Shown: positions 15,440 through 23,106, counted from the first letter of the stretch. The stretch: DNA of 38,704 nt from Bacteroidota bacterium (GCA_023475265.1 JAMCWE010000119.1:1-38704), one strand, 5' to 3'. Translations and numbers: made by a program. The notes: generated by a model not told the origin, from the letters alone.

Positions 15440-16819
15440 TCATTTTTGTGGTTTTGGAATTTCAACTAAAATTGGAACGACAAATTTATCTTTACTTTTA
15501 GCATTAAATTTTATTTCTCCACCATCAGAGAAATTTATATTTGCAATATCAACCCTAAGTGTTTGCAATGCTGCTTCTAATCTTTCTGCAAAACCTCCAC
15601 TGCCATTTTCTATTTTGTTTATAATATCATTTATATCAAGATTATTTTTTGAGTACAAGAAACAGTAATATGCCGGACCCGGTTTTTCATCTATTAAATT
15701 GAAATGATCTTCGTCGGGAATGGCGATGTTATTTTTTTTGTACGGCAGATAAGCTACCATTCTTTCATTTAAAGGAAATATTTTTGATACCATGCAGCTT
15801 GAATCGGAACCAATTGCATAGACATAAGCTGGCTCGTTATTAGAAATTCGAAGCTCGAATAATGTACCAGAGCAGTAAGGTTTATCCATGATAAAATATT
15901 TGCCATTAAAAGCAGCGTTCATTTGATTACCGCTGCTTTCAATAAATTTTATTGAGCCTGATAAATCAGGATAATTAGATGAAGAAATGTTTTTATCGAG
16001 CACTTCAAATGCGTATCGGCAAAATTTATCGAAATCGGAATATCTTATCCAAGTAAAACCATTTTTCCCCCAAGAAGTGCCCCAGCTATTTATTAATTCA
16101 AAAGCACCGTTGAATTTAGAATCATCATAACCAATAACAGTAATTCCATGTCCTTCCACAAAGCCAGGTTTATAATCATTACTATCCGGTGTCCATACTT
16201 CTTTTGCAAGATTAAAAGAGTGCGGACAATTCATGGCAATGACAACAGGATGATTATTCGCTATGCTTTTTTTTACAAATAAAGTTTTATTAGTAGTCTT
16301 GGAATTAGCGACTTCTCTATATTCAATTATTTTAAAGTCTGCGGCTTTCAGCTTGTCATTTTCAGTAACTTCTCTTTCGCAGTCATAGCCAAAATCAATA
16401 AGTTTCTGACAACCGTTTTTCTTTAAAACATCAAGAGCGTCAACAAGGGAAGTTCCGCTGCTGCAACCTTTGCCAGATCTAATCTGGTTGTAAACAAATG
16501 AAGGTGAAAAAGTATTGTTGTCTATTTTAGATTGATTCCATTTGTTCTTTTCTGCTTCAAGAATTGTTCTTGCCGAATAAGCAGTGCACCATCCCGCACA
16601 AGTTCCATGTAATCCTTGGTAGCCTGGAGTAGGAGAATATTCTTTTAAAGAAAAGCTTGAAGGAATGTCTCTATAATCCCCTCGCATAAGTGGCGCGGCA
16701 ACCGGGCTGTTAGCGTATAAAGAATCGTCGAGAAGAATTCCTCTTCCAAACTGCTGAGAGTGGAGACTCTGAGTCAACAAAAGCAAAAGAAGGATTATAT
16801 ATACTGTTATCCGTTGCAT
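15440..16819 (-). CDS. Exported papain-family (C1) cysteine protease
   Basis: About 459 residues. After a signal peptide (VYIILLLLLLTQSLHS) comes a C1 peptidase domain. Its oxyanion Gln and catalytic Cys are in YQGLHGTCAGWCTAYSA (Q68 and C74 from this start). The catalytic His is in VEGHGITVIGYDD (H224) and the Asn in LINSWGTSWG (N244), so the set is complete. The C-terminal half (about 290-459) is a beta-rich region resembling DUF4384-like domains found with bacterial caspases. ATG 16819 is taken over TTG 16834 because it leaves a normal signal peptide. It is upstream of the small membrane protein and caspase genes in the same direction. No propeptide is obvious. The protease call is sure; the substrate is unknown. 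Confidence 0.87.
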   Translation of the reverse strand: MQRITVYIILLLLLLTQSLHSQQFGRGILLDDSLYANSPVAAPLMRGDYRDIPSSFSLKEYSPTPGYQGLHGTCAGWCTAYSARTILEAEKNKWNQSKIDNNTFSPSFVYNQIRSGKGCSSGTSLVDALDVLKKNGCQKLIDFGYDCEREVTENDKLKAADFKIIEYREVANSKTTNKTLFVKKSIANNHPVVIAMNCPHSFNLAKEVWTPDSNDYKPGFVEGHGITVIGYDDSKFNGAFELINSWGTSWGKNGFTWIRYSDFDKFCRYAFEVLDKNISSSNYPDLSGSIKFIESSGNQMNAAFNGKYFIMDKPYCSGTLFELRISNNEPAYVYAIGSDSSCMVSKIFPLNERMVAYLPYKKNNIAIPDEDHFNLIDEKPGPAYYCFLYSKNNLDINDIINKIENGSGGFAERLEAALQTLRVDIANINFSDGGEIKFNAKSKDKFVVPILVEIPKPQK

Positions 16820-16882
16820 TGCAATCAAATACAAATTAAAAATTCAAATTTTAAGAACGAGATTCATTTTAGTATAAAGTAT

Positions 16883-17803
16883 TTACTCGTTCATTTTAAT
16901 AATTCGCATATTGATCAGAAAATCATTGAGCATACTATCATAAACATCAACTGATGGCTCCAAGGCTGTTGCATTTTCGAGAGCTTGAAGCGCATCAATA
17001 TTTAATTGATTTCTTTGATAGAATTCTGAATAAATTACTTGGTTAAGAGCCGAAGGTTCACTGCCTAACGTTTTATTTAATTCAATTAAAGAATCCTTAA
17101 TTGATTCAATTTTATTTTGTGAATATTTTATAATGCAATTTGTATCGGATGAGATTGACGGATTTCTAAAATCATATACATACCATCTGTAAGCAGAATC
17201 GCTGGCGAGATAAAGAGAATTTAAATTAACTGATAGGGAAGTGTCGCTTAATTCTTTCATAAATATGGTTCTGTTCGAACAATTTATTAATTTGAAAATA
17301 TAGTTTGATGAATTGGAAACGGGGTGCCATTTAAAATTTATTACAGAATCAATTGTATAAGAAGAAAATGGAACAGCTACCGGAATGCCATTTGGCCTAA
17401 GCCTGATTACAGCTCCGGCAGATTTCATTTCTTTAATGAGACCAATTTTTTTAGTGAGCTCATTAAATACGAAATCAGAAAATTTTCTATTTACCGAGCG
17501 ATGGTCTAAATTGATGAAATACATTAATTGTGAATAATTATATTCACCAGGTCTTTTTAATTCTAAAGTACCGCCTGGAGAGAAAGCCAAACCTAAATAA
17601 GAGTTGTTATTCAATTTGATTTTTTCTGAACCTGTAATTTCTGAACCGAGTGTTAGGTTATGCCAAAGATTGGTATTGTCGGAATCAATTAATATTTCTC
17701 CTTTTATGGCAAGCACTTTGAAGTTATTCTCTTGTGCTAAAATTTCACTGCAGGCAGCAAAAGTCACTAAAAGGAATATAGAATAGAATTTCGATTCCCT
17801 CAT
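16883..17803 (-). CDS. FecR-like domain exported protein
   Basis: 306 residues with a signal peptide (FYSIFLLVTFAACSEILAQ; a C at residue 18 could make it a lipoprotein). Residues about 28-100 read FKVLAIKGEILID ... GSEITGSEKIKLNNNSYLGL, the pattern of a FecR domain of secreted type. A second beta-rich region (about 145-215) has the Ig/fibronectin-like signature NFKWHPVSNSSNYIFKL. A helical C-terminus (about 230-306) follows. It heads the minus-strand protease run, with 63 bases to the papain ATG. FecR-type domains commonly occur with bacterial caspases and CHASE2 proteins, but its role here is unknown; it may be a scaffold or sensor for the two proteases. The ribosome-binding site is likely AAGGATGAG upstream. 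Confidence 0.7.
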   Translation of the reverse strand: MRESKFYSIFLLVTFAACSEILAQENNFKVLAIKGEILIDSDNTNLWHNLTLGSEITGSEKIKLNNNSYLGLAFSPGGTLELKRPGEYNYSQLMYFINLDHRSVNRKFSDFVFNELTKKIGLIKEMKSAGAVIRLRPNGIPVAVPFSSYTIDSVINFKWHPVSNSSNYIFKLINCSNRTIFMKELSDTSLSVNLNSLYLASDSAYRWYVYDFRNPSISSDTNCIIKYSQNKIESIKDSLIELNKTLGSEPSALNQVIYSEFYQRNQLNIDALQALENATALEPSVDVYDSMLNDFLINMRIIKMNE

Positions 17804-17910
17804 AACTCATCCTTCAAAAGAAAGTAAAAGCAAATAGAAAATTCGTTCAGCAGAAATATCAATTTAGCGAATAGAGAAAATGGATTTATTGAACTTCCCC
17901 TGATAATAAT

Positions 17911-17922
17911 AACCCCCTAGTA
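17911..17922 (-). promoter_or_regulatory. Candidate operator with CCCCC box upstream of the protease run
   Basis: AACCCCCTAGTA lies about 108 bases upstream of the FecR-like start codon, in a 337-base gene-free interval (17804-18140). A near match, AACCCCCACAGG, lies about 103 bases upstream of the next minus-strand gene (18873-18884). A second CCCC (17897-17900) is close by. The common offset is suggestive; no regulator is identified. I see no other clear element in this interval. Confidence 0.25.
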
Positions 17923-18140
17923 TGTACTTTAATTGTATATAATAAATTAAACAGTTGATAAATAAATGTCAGCCCAAATTTATTTCCACAAGTTTGAGAG
18001 TGAAGATCTGAGACAAAGAAGACCACTTCAATTTACAAAGTATTAAATGTAAAAGTTGAATTGTAATTAATTTGTGTTAAAAATTATAAGAAGGTTTTTT
18101 ATTAAATATCAAAGGAAATTTCTAATTATGATAATAATAA

Positions 18141-18178
18141 AGCCGAAGGGTTCGAATGATAAAACGAATCCTTCGGCT
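18141..18178 (-). terminator. Rho-independent terminator of the lipoprotein gene
   Basis: A 14-bp stem AGCCGAAGGGTTCG / CGAATCCTTCGGCT (18141-18154 with 18165-18178, one G-U pair) has a 10-base loop. On the minus strand the stem is followed by TTTATTATTATC, a U-rich tract. It ends 44 bases after the stop of the minus-strand lipoprotein gene, and separates that gene from the protease run. Confidence 0.75.
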
Positions 18179-18221
18179 GCAAATATTTGCGCTCTATATC
18201 GGCAAAGAAAATTTAATGATA

Positions 18222-18770
18222 TCAATATCCTGTAGGTTTAGCATGAGCATACCATAAATGACCAGGACCAACATTTGGGTCTTGTCCCTGATCCATTATA
18301 ACTTCAAATTCACCCCAAATTGCATAACCACCAGGACGCCAGTATTGGCTAGTTTCTAAATCTGGCCCGACCCAAATAATTTTATAATGCCAAACTTGAC
18401 CACTGCCACCCGGAAATTTACCGTTCCATTCATTATCTTCCCAAGCATCGGGTGTCCAAGGTGCGCCATTAAATCTGGCATCATCCCAAGCTTTACTCCA
18501 TTTCATTATGAGTTTATCTTTTGAATAGATGCCAAGATAATCAGCCGGCAGACCTTTCTGCAAGCTCCAGCTTTCTCCTGTCCCATTAAATAATCTGGCA
18601 GTATAATTATAACCATACTCATCAAATCCATCCTTTAATAAAACGGATTGAGAAGTATTGTTATTTGATAATGACGCGGTAGAATCTACCGGATTTGACG
18701 GCCTGCTACAACTTAGAGAAATGAGAGTAATTGTGATGAGCAGTGCAAACAGAGAAACAAAGCTTTTCAT
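18222..18770 (-). CDS. Trp/Gly-rich secreted lipoprotein, unknown function
   Basis: 182 residues. The lipoprotein signal ends at LISLSC (Cys 21), followed by a Ser/Asn-rich linker to about residue 48. The mature domain is rich in Trp, Tyr and Gly, with distinctive segments DEYGYNYTARLFNG, MKWSKAWDDARFNG, TPDAWEDNEWNG, and YWRPGGYAIWGEFEVIMDQG. The same wording is familiar from secreted proteins of uncharacterised organisms, but I can name no function. The high aromatic content in loops would fit carbohydrate or ligand binding; that is inference only. It is a single-gene unit with its own terminator, transcribed in the same direction as the protease run. Confidence 0.72.
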   Translation of the reverse strand: MKSFVSLFALLITITLISLSCSRPSNPVDSTASLSNNNTSQSVLLKDGFDEYGYNYTARLFNGTGESWSLQKGLPADYLGIYSKDKLIMKWSKAWDDARFNGAPWTPDAWEDNEWNGKFPGGSGQVWHYKIIWVGPDLETSQYWRPGGYAIWGEFEVIMDQGQDPNVGPGHLWYAHAKPTGY

Positions 18771-18843
18771 AAAAAATCCTCCTGTGTTATTTAATAATTA
18801 TTAATTATATAATTAAGGAAGAGAGGGAAGCGGTCAAAAATTA

Positions 18844-18969
18844 AGAGCAACAAATTGCACTTTCCAATTAGGAACCCCCACAGGAAAATACTATCCGGAA
18901 AAAAGTCGATTTAAATTATTTACGAGTGTGAAATTGTGTTGAAGAAAAAATTAAACAATTTGTTGCGCT
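18844..18969. repeat. 14-bp imperfect inverted repeat in a gene-poor interval
   Basis: AGAGCAACAAATTG (18844-18857) and CAATTTGTTGCGCT (18956-18969) are inverted copies with one mismatch, 98 bases apart. They lie in the roughly 440-base gap 18771-19210 upstream of the lipoprotein gene. The spacer includes the ACCCCC box near 18873. No transposase or target duplication is seen. Otherwise this interval is AT-rich with small palindromes such as GTATTAT...ATAATAC near 19046-19067 and holds no gene that I can support. Confidence 0.35.
18873..18884 (-). promoter_or_regulatory. Candidate operator with CCCCC box upstream of the lipoprotein gene
   Basis: AACCCCCACAGG is about 103 bases before the lipoprotein start. 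It resembles AACCCCCTAGTA at a like distance before the FecR-like gene at 17803. In both cases TACT follows within 5 to 10 bases. Two occurrences cannot establish a motif. Confidence 0.22.
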
Positions 18970-19210
18970 AAAATGGTAAGAAAATATTTTTGTAAAAACA
19001 AGAACAAAAAAATGACTGAATATATTTTTTAAATATTCCCATCATGTATTATCATTTGATATAATACAGAAAGATATAGGTTAAAAATTAGGTGTAATAA
19101 AGAGGAGAATGATTAAGATTAAATAATTATGATTTAAAATTAAATGATAATGCTGCTCATTTAATTTACGATATTCTGATTTTGTGAAATGTACTTTTAC
19201 ATTAATAATT

Positions 19211-19605
19211 TTATGACAATGCTTTCAGCCTTCATCGGTACTACGGACTAAACCAAGCCTTGGGAAAATATATTTGATCGGATATTCATGATCTTCCTTT
19301 GATCGGGAAGCCATTGCATCCAGTACAAAAATTTGATTGAAACCAAATTCAAATGCAAACCTTGCAGTGCTTTCAACTCCAAAGTTTGTAGCAATGCCGC
19401 AAAGTTTAATTGTTTCAACTCTGCGTCTTCTCAATTGCAAATCGAGTTCAGTTCCATAAAAGGCGCCCCATCGATGTTTTGTTATCAAGAAATCAGATGG
19501 TTGAATATTTAATTCCGGTACAAATTCACTCCATGAAGGATTATATCCTGAAGTCTGGAAAGAAGCTTCGGATATTGGACGAAGCTCATCTTTCAAATTA
19601 TTTAA
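19211..19605 (-). pseudogene. Truncated, frameshifted isochorismatase-family hydrolase
   Basis: The reading frame holds the C-terminal two-thirds of a cysteine-hydrolase/isochorismatase fold: LKDELRPIS, FLITKHRWGAFYGTELD with the conserved Lys, CGIATNFGVESTARFAFEFG, and FVLDAMASRSKEDH. The N-terminal part with the catalytic Asp (usually LLVIDMQ) is absent; a stop (19606-19608) precedes the homologous segment, and nothing related is seen upstream. The 3' end reads STDEG then a stop at 19225-19227. A one-base shift there restores LKALS and a stop at 19211-19213, the family's usual ending, so a 1-nt deletion is likely. Position 19594-19596 is TTG, not a real start. This is a decayed gene rather than a functional short enzyme. 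Confidence 0.72.
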
Positions 19606-19672
19606 TTATTCTTTTCCATTTCTTGCAAAAATATCTTTGTTTCTCTATATTTACACGCTAATTTTGAACAAA

Positions 19673-19702
19673 ATTCATAGTTGGTCATTTCTTACTATGA
19701 AT
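19673..19702. other. Stem-loop upstream of the tRNA pair
   Basis: A 9-bp perfect stem ATTCATAGT / ACTATGAAT (19673-19681 with 19694-19702) encloses a 12-base loop. It lies between the isochorismatase remnant and tRNA-Leu. It may be an operator-like palindrome or nothing functional; no U-run follows on either strand. Confidence 0.3.
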
Positions 19703-19744
19703 AATTAACCAATATTAGATAACTTTGATTTGGTGATAGATTTT

Positions 19745-19830
19745 GCCGGGATGGCGGAATTGGTAGACGCACAGGACTTAAAATCCTGTGGGTGTTTACA
19801 CCCGTGCCGGTTCGAGTCCGGCTCTCGGTA
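19745..19830 (+). tRNA. tRNA-Leu (anticodon TAA)
   Basis: An 86-base class II tRNA. The acceptor GCCGGGA pairs with TCTCGGT, with discriminator A at 19830. The D-arm region is GGCGGAATTGGTAGACGC. The anticodon arm CAGGACTTAAAATCCTG carries TAA in the loop. A variable arm (GGGTGTTTACACCC) and a T-arm GCCGG-TTCGAGT-CCGGC follow. CCA is not encoded. Confidence 0.96.
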
Positions 19831-19904
19831 CTTCGGCATTATCAATTAACAATTCAAAATGACAAGTTTAATTGTTAATGATTTTTGTACATCGTGAATT
19901 ATCT

Positions 19905-19979
19905 GGGCTCTTAGCTCAGTTTGGTTAGAGCGTCTGTTTGACGTACAGAAGGTCAGAGGTTCGACTCCTCTAGAGCCCA
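19905..19979 (+). tRNA. tRNA-Val (anticodon GAC)
   Basis: A 75-base class I tRNA. The acceptor GGGCTCT pairs with AGAGCCC, with discriminator A at 19979. The D-arm contains TAGCTCAGTTTGGTTAGAGC. The anticodon stem TCTGT/ACAGA encloses TTGACGT (anticodon GAC). The T-arm GAGG-TTCGACT-CCTC follows. CCA is not encoded. It lies 74 bases after tRNA-Leu, probably on one transcript. Confidence 0.96.
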
Positions 19980-19985
19980 CAAAAG

Positions 19986-20009
19986 TCGGAGTGACCTCCG
20001 ATTTTTTTT
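19986..20009 (+). terminator. Rho-independent terminator after tRNA-Val, just before thrS
   Basis: A stem TCGGAG-TGAC-CTCCGA (19986-20001) is followed by eight T. It begins 7 bases after the tRNA and ends 16 bases before the thrS ATG, so it is both the tRNA terminator and the thrS leader. Confidence 0.85.
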
Positions 20010-20025
20010 ATTAAGATTTTATATT

Positions 20026-21975
20026 ATGGAAAAAATAAATATTACATTCCCGGACGGCACTATAAAAAATTTCGAGAAAGGAATTACCGGTTATAAAGTT
20101 GCCGAAACTATTTCTTCTAGATTAGCTGAAGAAGCTCTTGCTGTTGAGATAAATGGAATTGTTAAGGATTTAAACTCTCCTATTAATAACGACGCTACAA
20201 TTAATTTTTTAACATTTGAAAACGATAAAGGAAAAGAAGTTTATTGGCATTCAACTTCTCATTTGATGGCTCACGCAATTCAAGAAATTTTTCCTGAAGC
20301 TAAGTTTGGTGTTGGACCTGCAATTGAAAATGGCTTTTATTATGATATTGATATCAACTCAGGTCTAACTGAAGATGATTTGAGAAAAATTGAAAATAAG
20401 ATGATGGAGCTTACGAAAGAAAATAATTCTTTCGTTCGGCAAGATTTAGCTAAAATTGAAGCAGTAAATTTATTTGAACAAAAAGGTGATAATTATAAAG
20501 TAGAAATTTTATCAGAGATAGACGAGAAATCAGAAAATATCAGCATATATAAAGAAGGAAATTTTACAGACCTTTGCCGAGGTCCTCATTTGCCTTCAAC
20601 CGGCAAAATAAAATATGTTAAGCTTTTAAATATATCTGGTTCCTACTGGCGCGGCGATGAGCACAATAAACAGCTCCAAAGAATTTACGGCGTTTCTTTT
20701 CCCAAAAAGAAAATGCTCGATGAATATATTATTCAACTTGAAGAAGCTAAAAAACGCGATCATAGAAAACTTGGGCGTGAGCTTGAATTATTTTTGATTA
20801 CGCAAGCTGTTGGCAGCGGTCTACCAATTTGGCTTCCTAAAGGTACAATTCTAAGAGAAACACTTGAAAATTATCTTCGTGAAGAACAAAGGAAACGAGG
20901 ATATGAACCAGTTATAACTCCGCATATTGGAAATATTAATCTTTATAAGACAAGCGGACATTATCCTTATTATAAAGATAGTCAGTTTCCTCCCTTGAAA
21001 TTGGAAGATGGTAAAGAAGAATATCTTTTAAAACCAATGAACTGCCCTCACCATTTTCAAATTTATTTATCCAAACCCAGGAGCTATAGAGATTTACCAA
21101 TTCGATATGCTGAGTTTGGAACTGTTTATCGATACGAACAGTCAGGAGAATTAAACGGCTTAACGAGAGTAAGATCTTTCTCGGTGGATGATTCACACAT
21201 GTTTGTTCGAGAAGATCAATTAAAAGATGAAGTTTGTAATGTAATAGAATTGATCCAGGTTGTGTTTAGACAGATGGGATTTCAGGAATTCACAACTCAA
21301 TTGTCATTTAGAGATGACAATGCTGAAAAATATGGCGGCGATATTAGACTTTGGGAAAGAGCCCAAAGAGAAATTAAAGAGGCTGCGGATCAAATGGGAT
21401 TAACTTATTACATAGCCGAAGGCGAAGCAGCTTTTTATGGACCCAAAATTGATTTTATGGTTAAGGATGCACTTGGAAGAAAATGGCAATTAGGAACAGT
21501 TCAGATTGATTATATTATGCCGGAACGTTTTAATTTAGAGTATATGGGAAGCGATGGTCAAAAGCATAGACCAGTAGTTATACACCGCGCTCCATTCGGT
21601 TCTCTTGAAAGATTTATTGGAGTTCTTATTGAGCATTATGCCGGCGAATTTCCTTTATGGCTGGCTCCGGTTCAAGTTGCTGTTATTCCAGTTTCACAAA
21701 ATTTTATAGATTATGGAAAATCAGTATTGAACGTTTTGAAAGAAAATAACATTCGGGCAGAGTTTGATGAGAGAAATGAAAAGATTGGATATAAAATAAG
21801 AGATTGGGAAACTAAGAAAGTTCCTTACATGCTTATAATTGGAGAAAAAGAACAAACATCGGGCTCAATTTCTGTTAGAAAACATCGAAAAGGTGACTTA
21901 GGTTCTTTGTCTTTGTCTGAATTTATTGATAATATTAATAATGAAATAAAAAACAAAAGTAAAACAACAACTTAG
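20026..21975 (+). CDS. thrS: Threonyl-tRNA synthetase
   Basis: 649 residues, full length. The order is an N-terminal TGS domain (about 1-62), then the editing domain with the H75-STS-H79 motif and later DLCRGPHLP. The class II catalytic core has the Zn ligand C340 in KPMNCPHHF, motif 2 around FGTVYRYEQSGELNG, a second ligand His in SHMFVRE, and motif 3 around VVIHRAPFGSLERF. A C-terminal anticodon-binding domain starts near 545. It charges tRNA-Thr with threonine and edits Ser-tRNA-Thr. The ATG is the first in frame and directly precedes the TGS strand; no Shine-Dalgarno is visible. Downstream, 11 bases separate it from the infC start codon, so the translation genes form one operon (thrS-infC-rpmI-rplT). 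Confidence 0.97.
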   Translation: MEKINITFPDGTIKNFEKGITGYKVAETISSRLAEEALAVEINGIVKDLNSPINNDATINFLTFENDKGKEVYWHSTSHLMAHAIQEIFPEAKFGVGPAIENGFYYDIDINSGLTEDDLRKIENKMMELTKENNSFVRQDLAKIEAVNLFEQKGDNYKVEILSEIDEKSENISIYKEGNFTDLCRGPHLPSTGKIKYVKLLNISGSYWRGDEHNKQLQRIYGVSFPKKKMLDEYIIQLEEAKKRDHRKLGRELELFLITQAVGSGLPIWLPKGTILRETLENYLREEQRKRGYEPVITPHIGNINLYKTSGHYPYYKDSQFPPLKLEDGKEEYLLKPMNCPHHFQIYLSKPRSYRDLPIRYAEFGTVYRYEQSGELNGLTRVRSFSVDDSHMFVREDQLKDEVCNVIELIQVVFRQMGFQEFTTQLSFRDDNAEKYGGDIRLWERAQREIKEAADQMGLTYYIAEGEAAFYGPKIDFMVKDALGRKWQLGTVQIDYIMPERFNLEYMGSDGQKHRPVVIHRAPFGSLERFIGVLIEHYAGEFPLWLAPVQVAVIPVSQNFIDYGKSVLNVLKENNIRAEFDERNEKIGYKIRDWETKKVPYMLIIGEKEQTSGSISVRKHRKGDLGSLSLSEFIDNINNEIKNKSKTTT

Positions 21976-21989
21976 AGAGGTTTTCCATC
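21974..21989 (+). promoter_or_regulatory. infC ribosome-binding site and ATC start codon
   Basis: AGAGAGG (21974-21980) overlaps the thrS stop codon and is 6 bases upstream of ATC (21987-21989). The frame from ATC reads AQKEEVRINEEIRAP, the usual N-terminus of IF-3. The next start-like codon, GTG 22005, has no ribosome-binding site and would cut this conserved end. Confidence 0.75.
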
Positions 21990-22523
21990 GCTCAAAAAGA
22001 AGAAGTGAGAATTAACGAGGAGATTCGAGCTCCTAAAGTAAGACTAATAGATATAGACGGAACCCAGCTCGGAATATATACTATAAGAGATGCCTTAAGA
22101 ATATCAAATGAAAGAGGTCAAGATCTAATTGAAATAGCGCCACAGGCAAAACCTCCTGTGTGTAAAATATTGGATTTCGGAAAATTTAAATACGAGCAGC
22201 AGAAAAGAGAAAAGATACAAAAGAAGAATCAACAAGTTTCATTATTAAAAGAAATAAGACTTCATCCGAATACAGATATTCATGATTTTGAATTTAAAGC
22301 TAAACATGCTTACAATTTCCTTGAAGAAGGCAATAAGGTAAAAGCTGTTGTTATGTTTAAAGGAAGGGAATTGGCATACGTTGAGAAAGGCGAAGAATTG
22401 TTGAGTAGGTTCGTTGAAAAAGTGCAAGACGTTGCAAAAGTAGAAACACCGGCTAAGATGGAAGGCAAGAATATGAGTGTAATTTTAGTTCCAACAAAAA
22501 TTAAAAGTAAGAAGACAAATTAA
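21987..22523 (+). CDS. infC: Translation initiation factor IF-3
   Basis: 178 residues from an ATC start: (M)AQKEEVRINEEIRAPKVRLI. The N-domain includes GTQLGIYTIRDALRISNERG and DLIEIAPQAKPPVCKILDFG; a Lys-rich linker (KYEQQKREKIQKKNQ) joins it to the C-domain (KEIRLHPNTDIHDFEFK through VEKVQDVAKVE). IF-3 binds the 30S subunit and rejects non-canonical start codons and mismatched initiator complexes. In E. coli and relatives infC begins at AUU and IF-3 represses its own translation through it. The ATC here would allow the same loop, an inference from the sequence. It lies 11 bases after thrS and 13 bases before rpmI. Confidence 0.95.
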   Translation: MAQKEEVRINEEIRAPKVRLIDIDGTQLGIYTIRDALRISNERGQDLIEIAPQAKPPVCKILDFGKFKYEQQKREKIQKKNQQVSLLKEIRLHPNTDIHDFEFKAKHAYNFLEEGNKVKAVVMFKGRELAYVEKGEELLSRFVEKVQDVAKVETPAKMEGKNMSVILVPTKIKSKKTN

Positions 22524-22536
22524 ATAGGAAAGCAGT

Positions 22537-22728
22537 ATGCCAAAAATGAAAAGCAATAGCGGTGCGGGAAAAACATTTAGAAAAACTGCATCCGGTAAGT
22601 ATAAGAGAAAAAGTGCTTATAAAAGTCATATACTAACTTCTAAAAGTACAAAAAGAAAAAGAAAACTAAGACGATCAACACTTGTTTCTGAACAGGATTC
22701 AAGACGTATGCGGATCATGCTTCAATAA
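22537..22728 (+). CDS. rpmI: Ribosomal protein bL35
   Basis: 63 residues, very basic, beginning [20 protein letters not shown] and containing [16 protein letters not shown] and KRKLRR, the bL35 pattern; length is normal. It is a large-subunit protein. AGGAA lies upstream of ATG. It is in the conserved infC-rpmI-rplT order; bL20 often controls this operon, but I see no clear operator here. Confidence 0.97.
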   Translation: MPKMKSNSGAGKTFRKTASGKYKRKSAYKSHILTSKSTKRKRKLRRSTLVSEQDSRRMRIMLQ

Positions 22729-22752
22729 TGAAAATGAAAGAGGTAAGGTAAA

Positions 22753-23100
22753 ATGCCACGTTCAAAAAATAAAGTAGCTTCACATAGAAGACGTAAAAGA
22801 ATACTTCAGCAGGCCAAAGGTTATTGGGGTGCTAGGAGTAAAGTCTATACCGTTGCAAAGAACCATGTTGAAAAAGGATGGACTCACGCTTACAGGGATA
22901 GAAAATTAAAAAAGAGAACATTCAGACAAATTTGGATTGTAAGGATTAATGCAGCAGCTAGAGATAATGGTACTACTTATTCAAAGCTTATAAATGCTTT
23001 AAGTAATAAGGGAGTAGATATTAACCGGAAAGTTCTCGCTAGCCTTGCTGTAGAAAATCCATCAGCATTCACAGAAATCGTAAAATTCTCTGCTAATTAA
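22753..23100 (+). CDS. rplT: Ribosomal protein bL20
   Basis: 115 residues, beginning [20 protein letters not shown], with [36 protein letters not shown] and [18 protein letters not shown], the bL20 pattern. It binds 23S rRNA early in large-subunit assembly and represses translation of this operon in other bacteria. AGAGGTAAGG lies before ATG. The gene is 24 bases after rpmI. Confidence 0.97.
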   Translation: MPRSKNKVASHRRRKRILQQAKGYWGARSKVYTVAKNHVEKGWTHAYRDRKLKKRTFRQIWIVRINAAARDNGTTYSKLINALSNKGVDINRKVLASLAVENPSAFTEIVKFSAN

Positions 23101-23106
23101 TTTTTG

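Noticed and set aside
19410-19661. Plus-strand frame over the isochorismatase remnant
   Set aside because: Shadow of the minus-strand pseudogene; no recognisable protein or ribosome-binding site.
19830-20026. T-box riboswitch controlling thrS
   Set aside because: The leader contains a tRNA gene and a simple terminator; there is no T-box consensus or specifier arm in the remaining few bases.
22005-22007. infC starting at GTG
   Set aside because: No Shine-Dalgarno before it and it would remove the AQKEEV residues; the ATC 21987 site is better placed.
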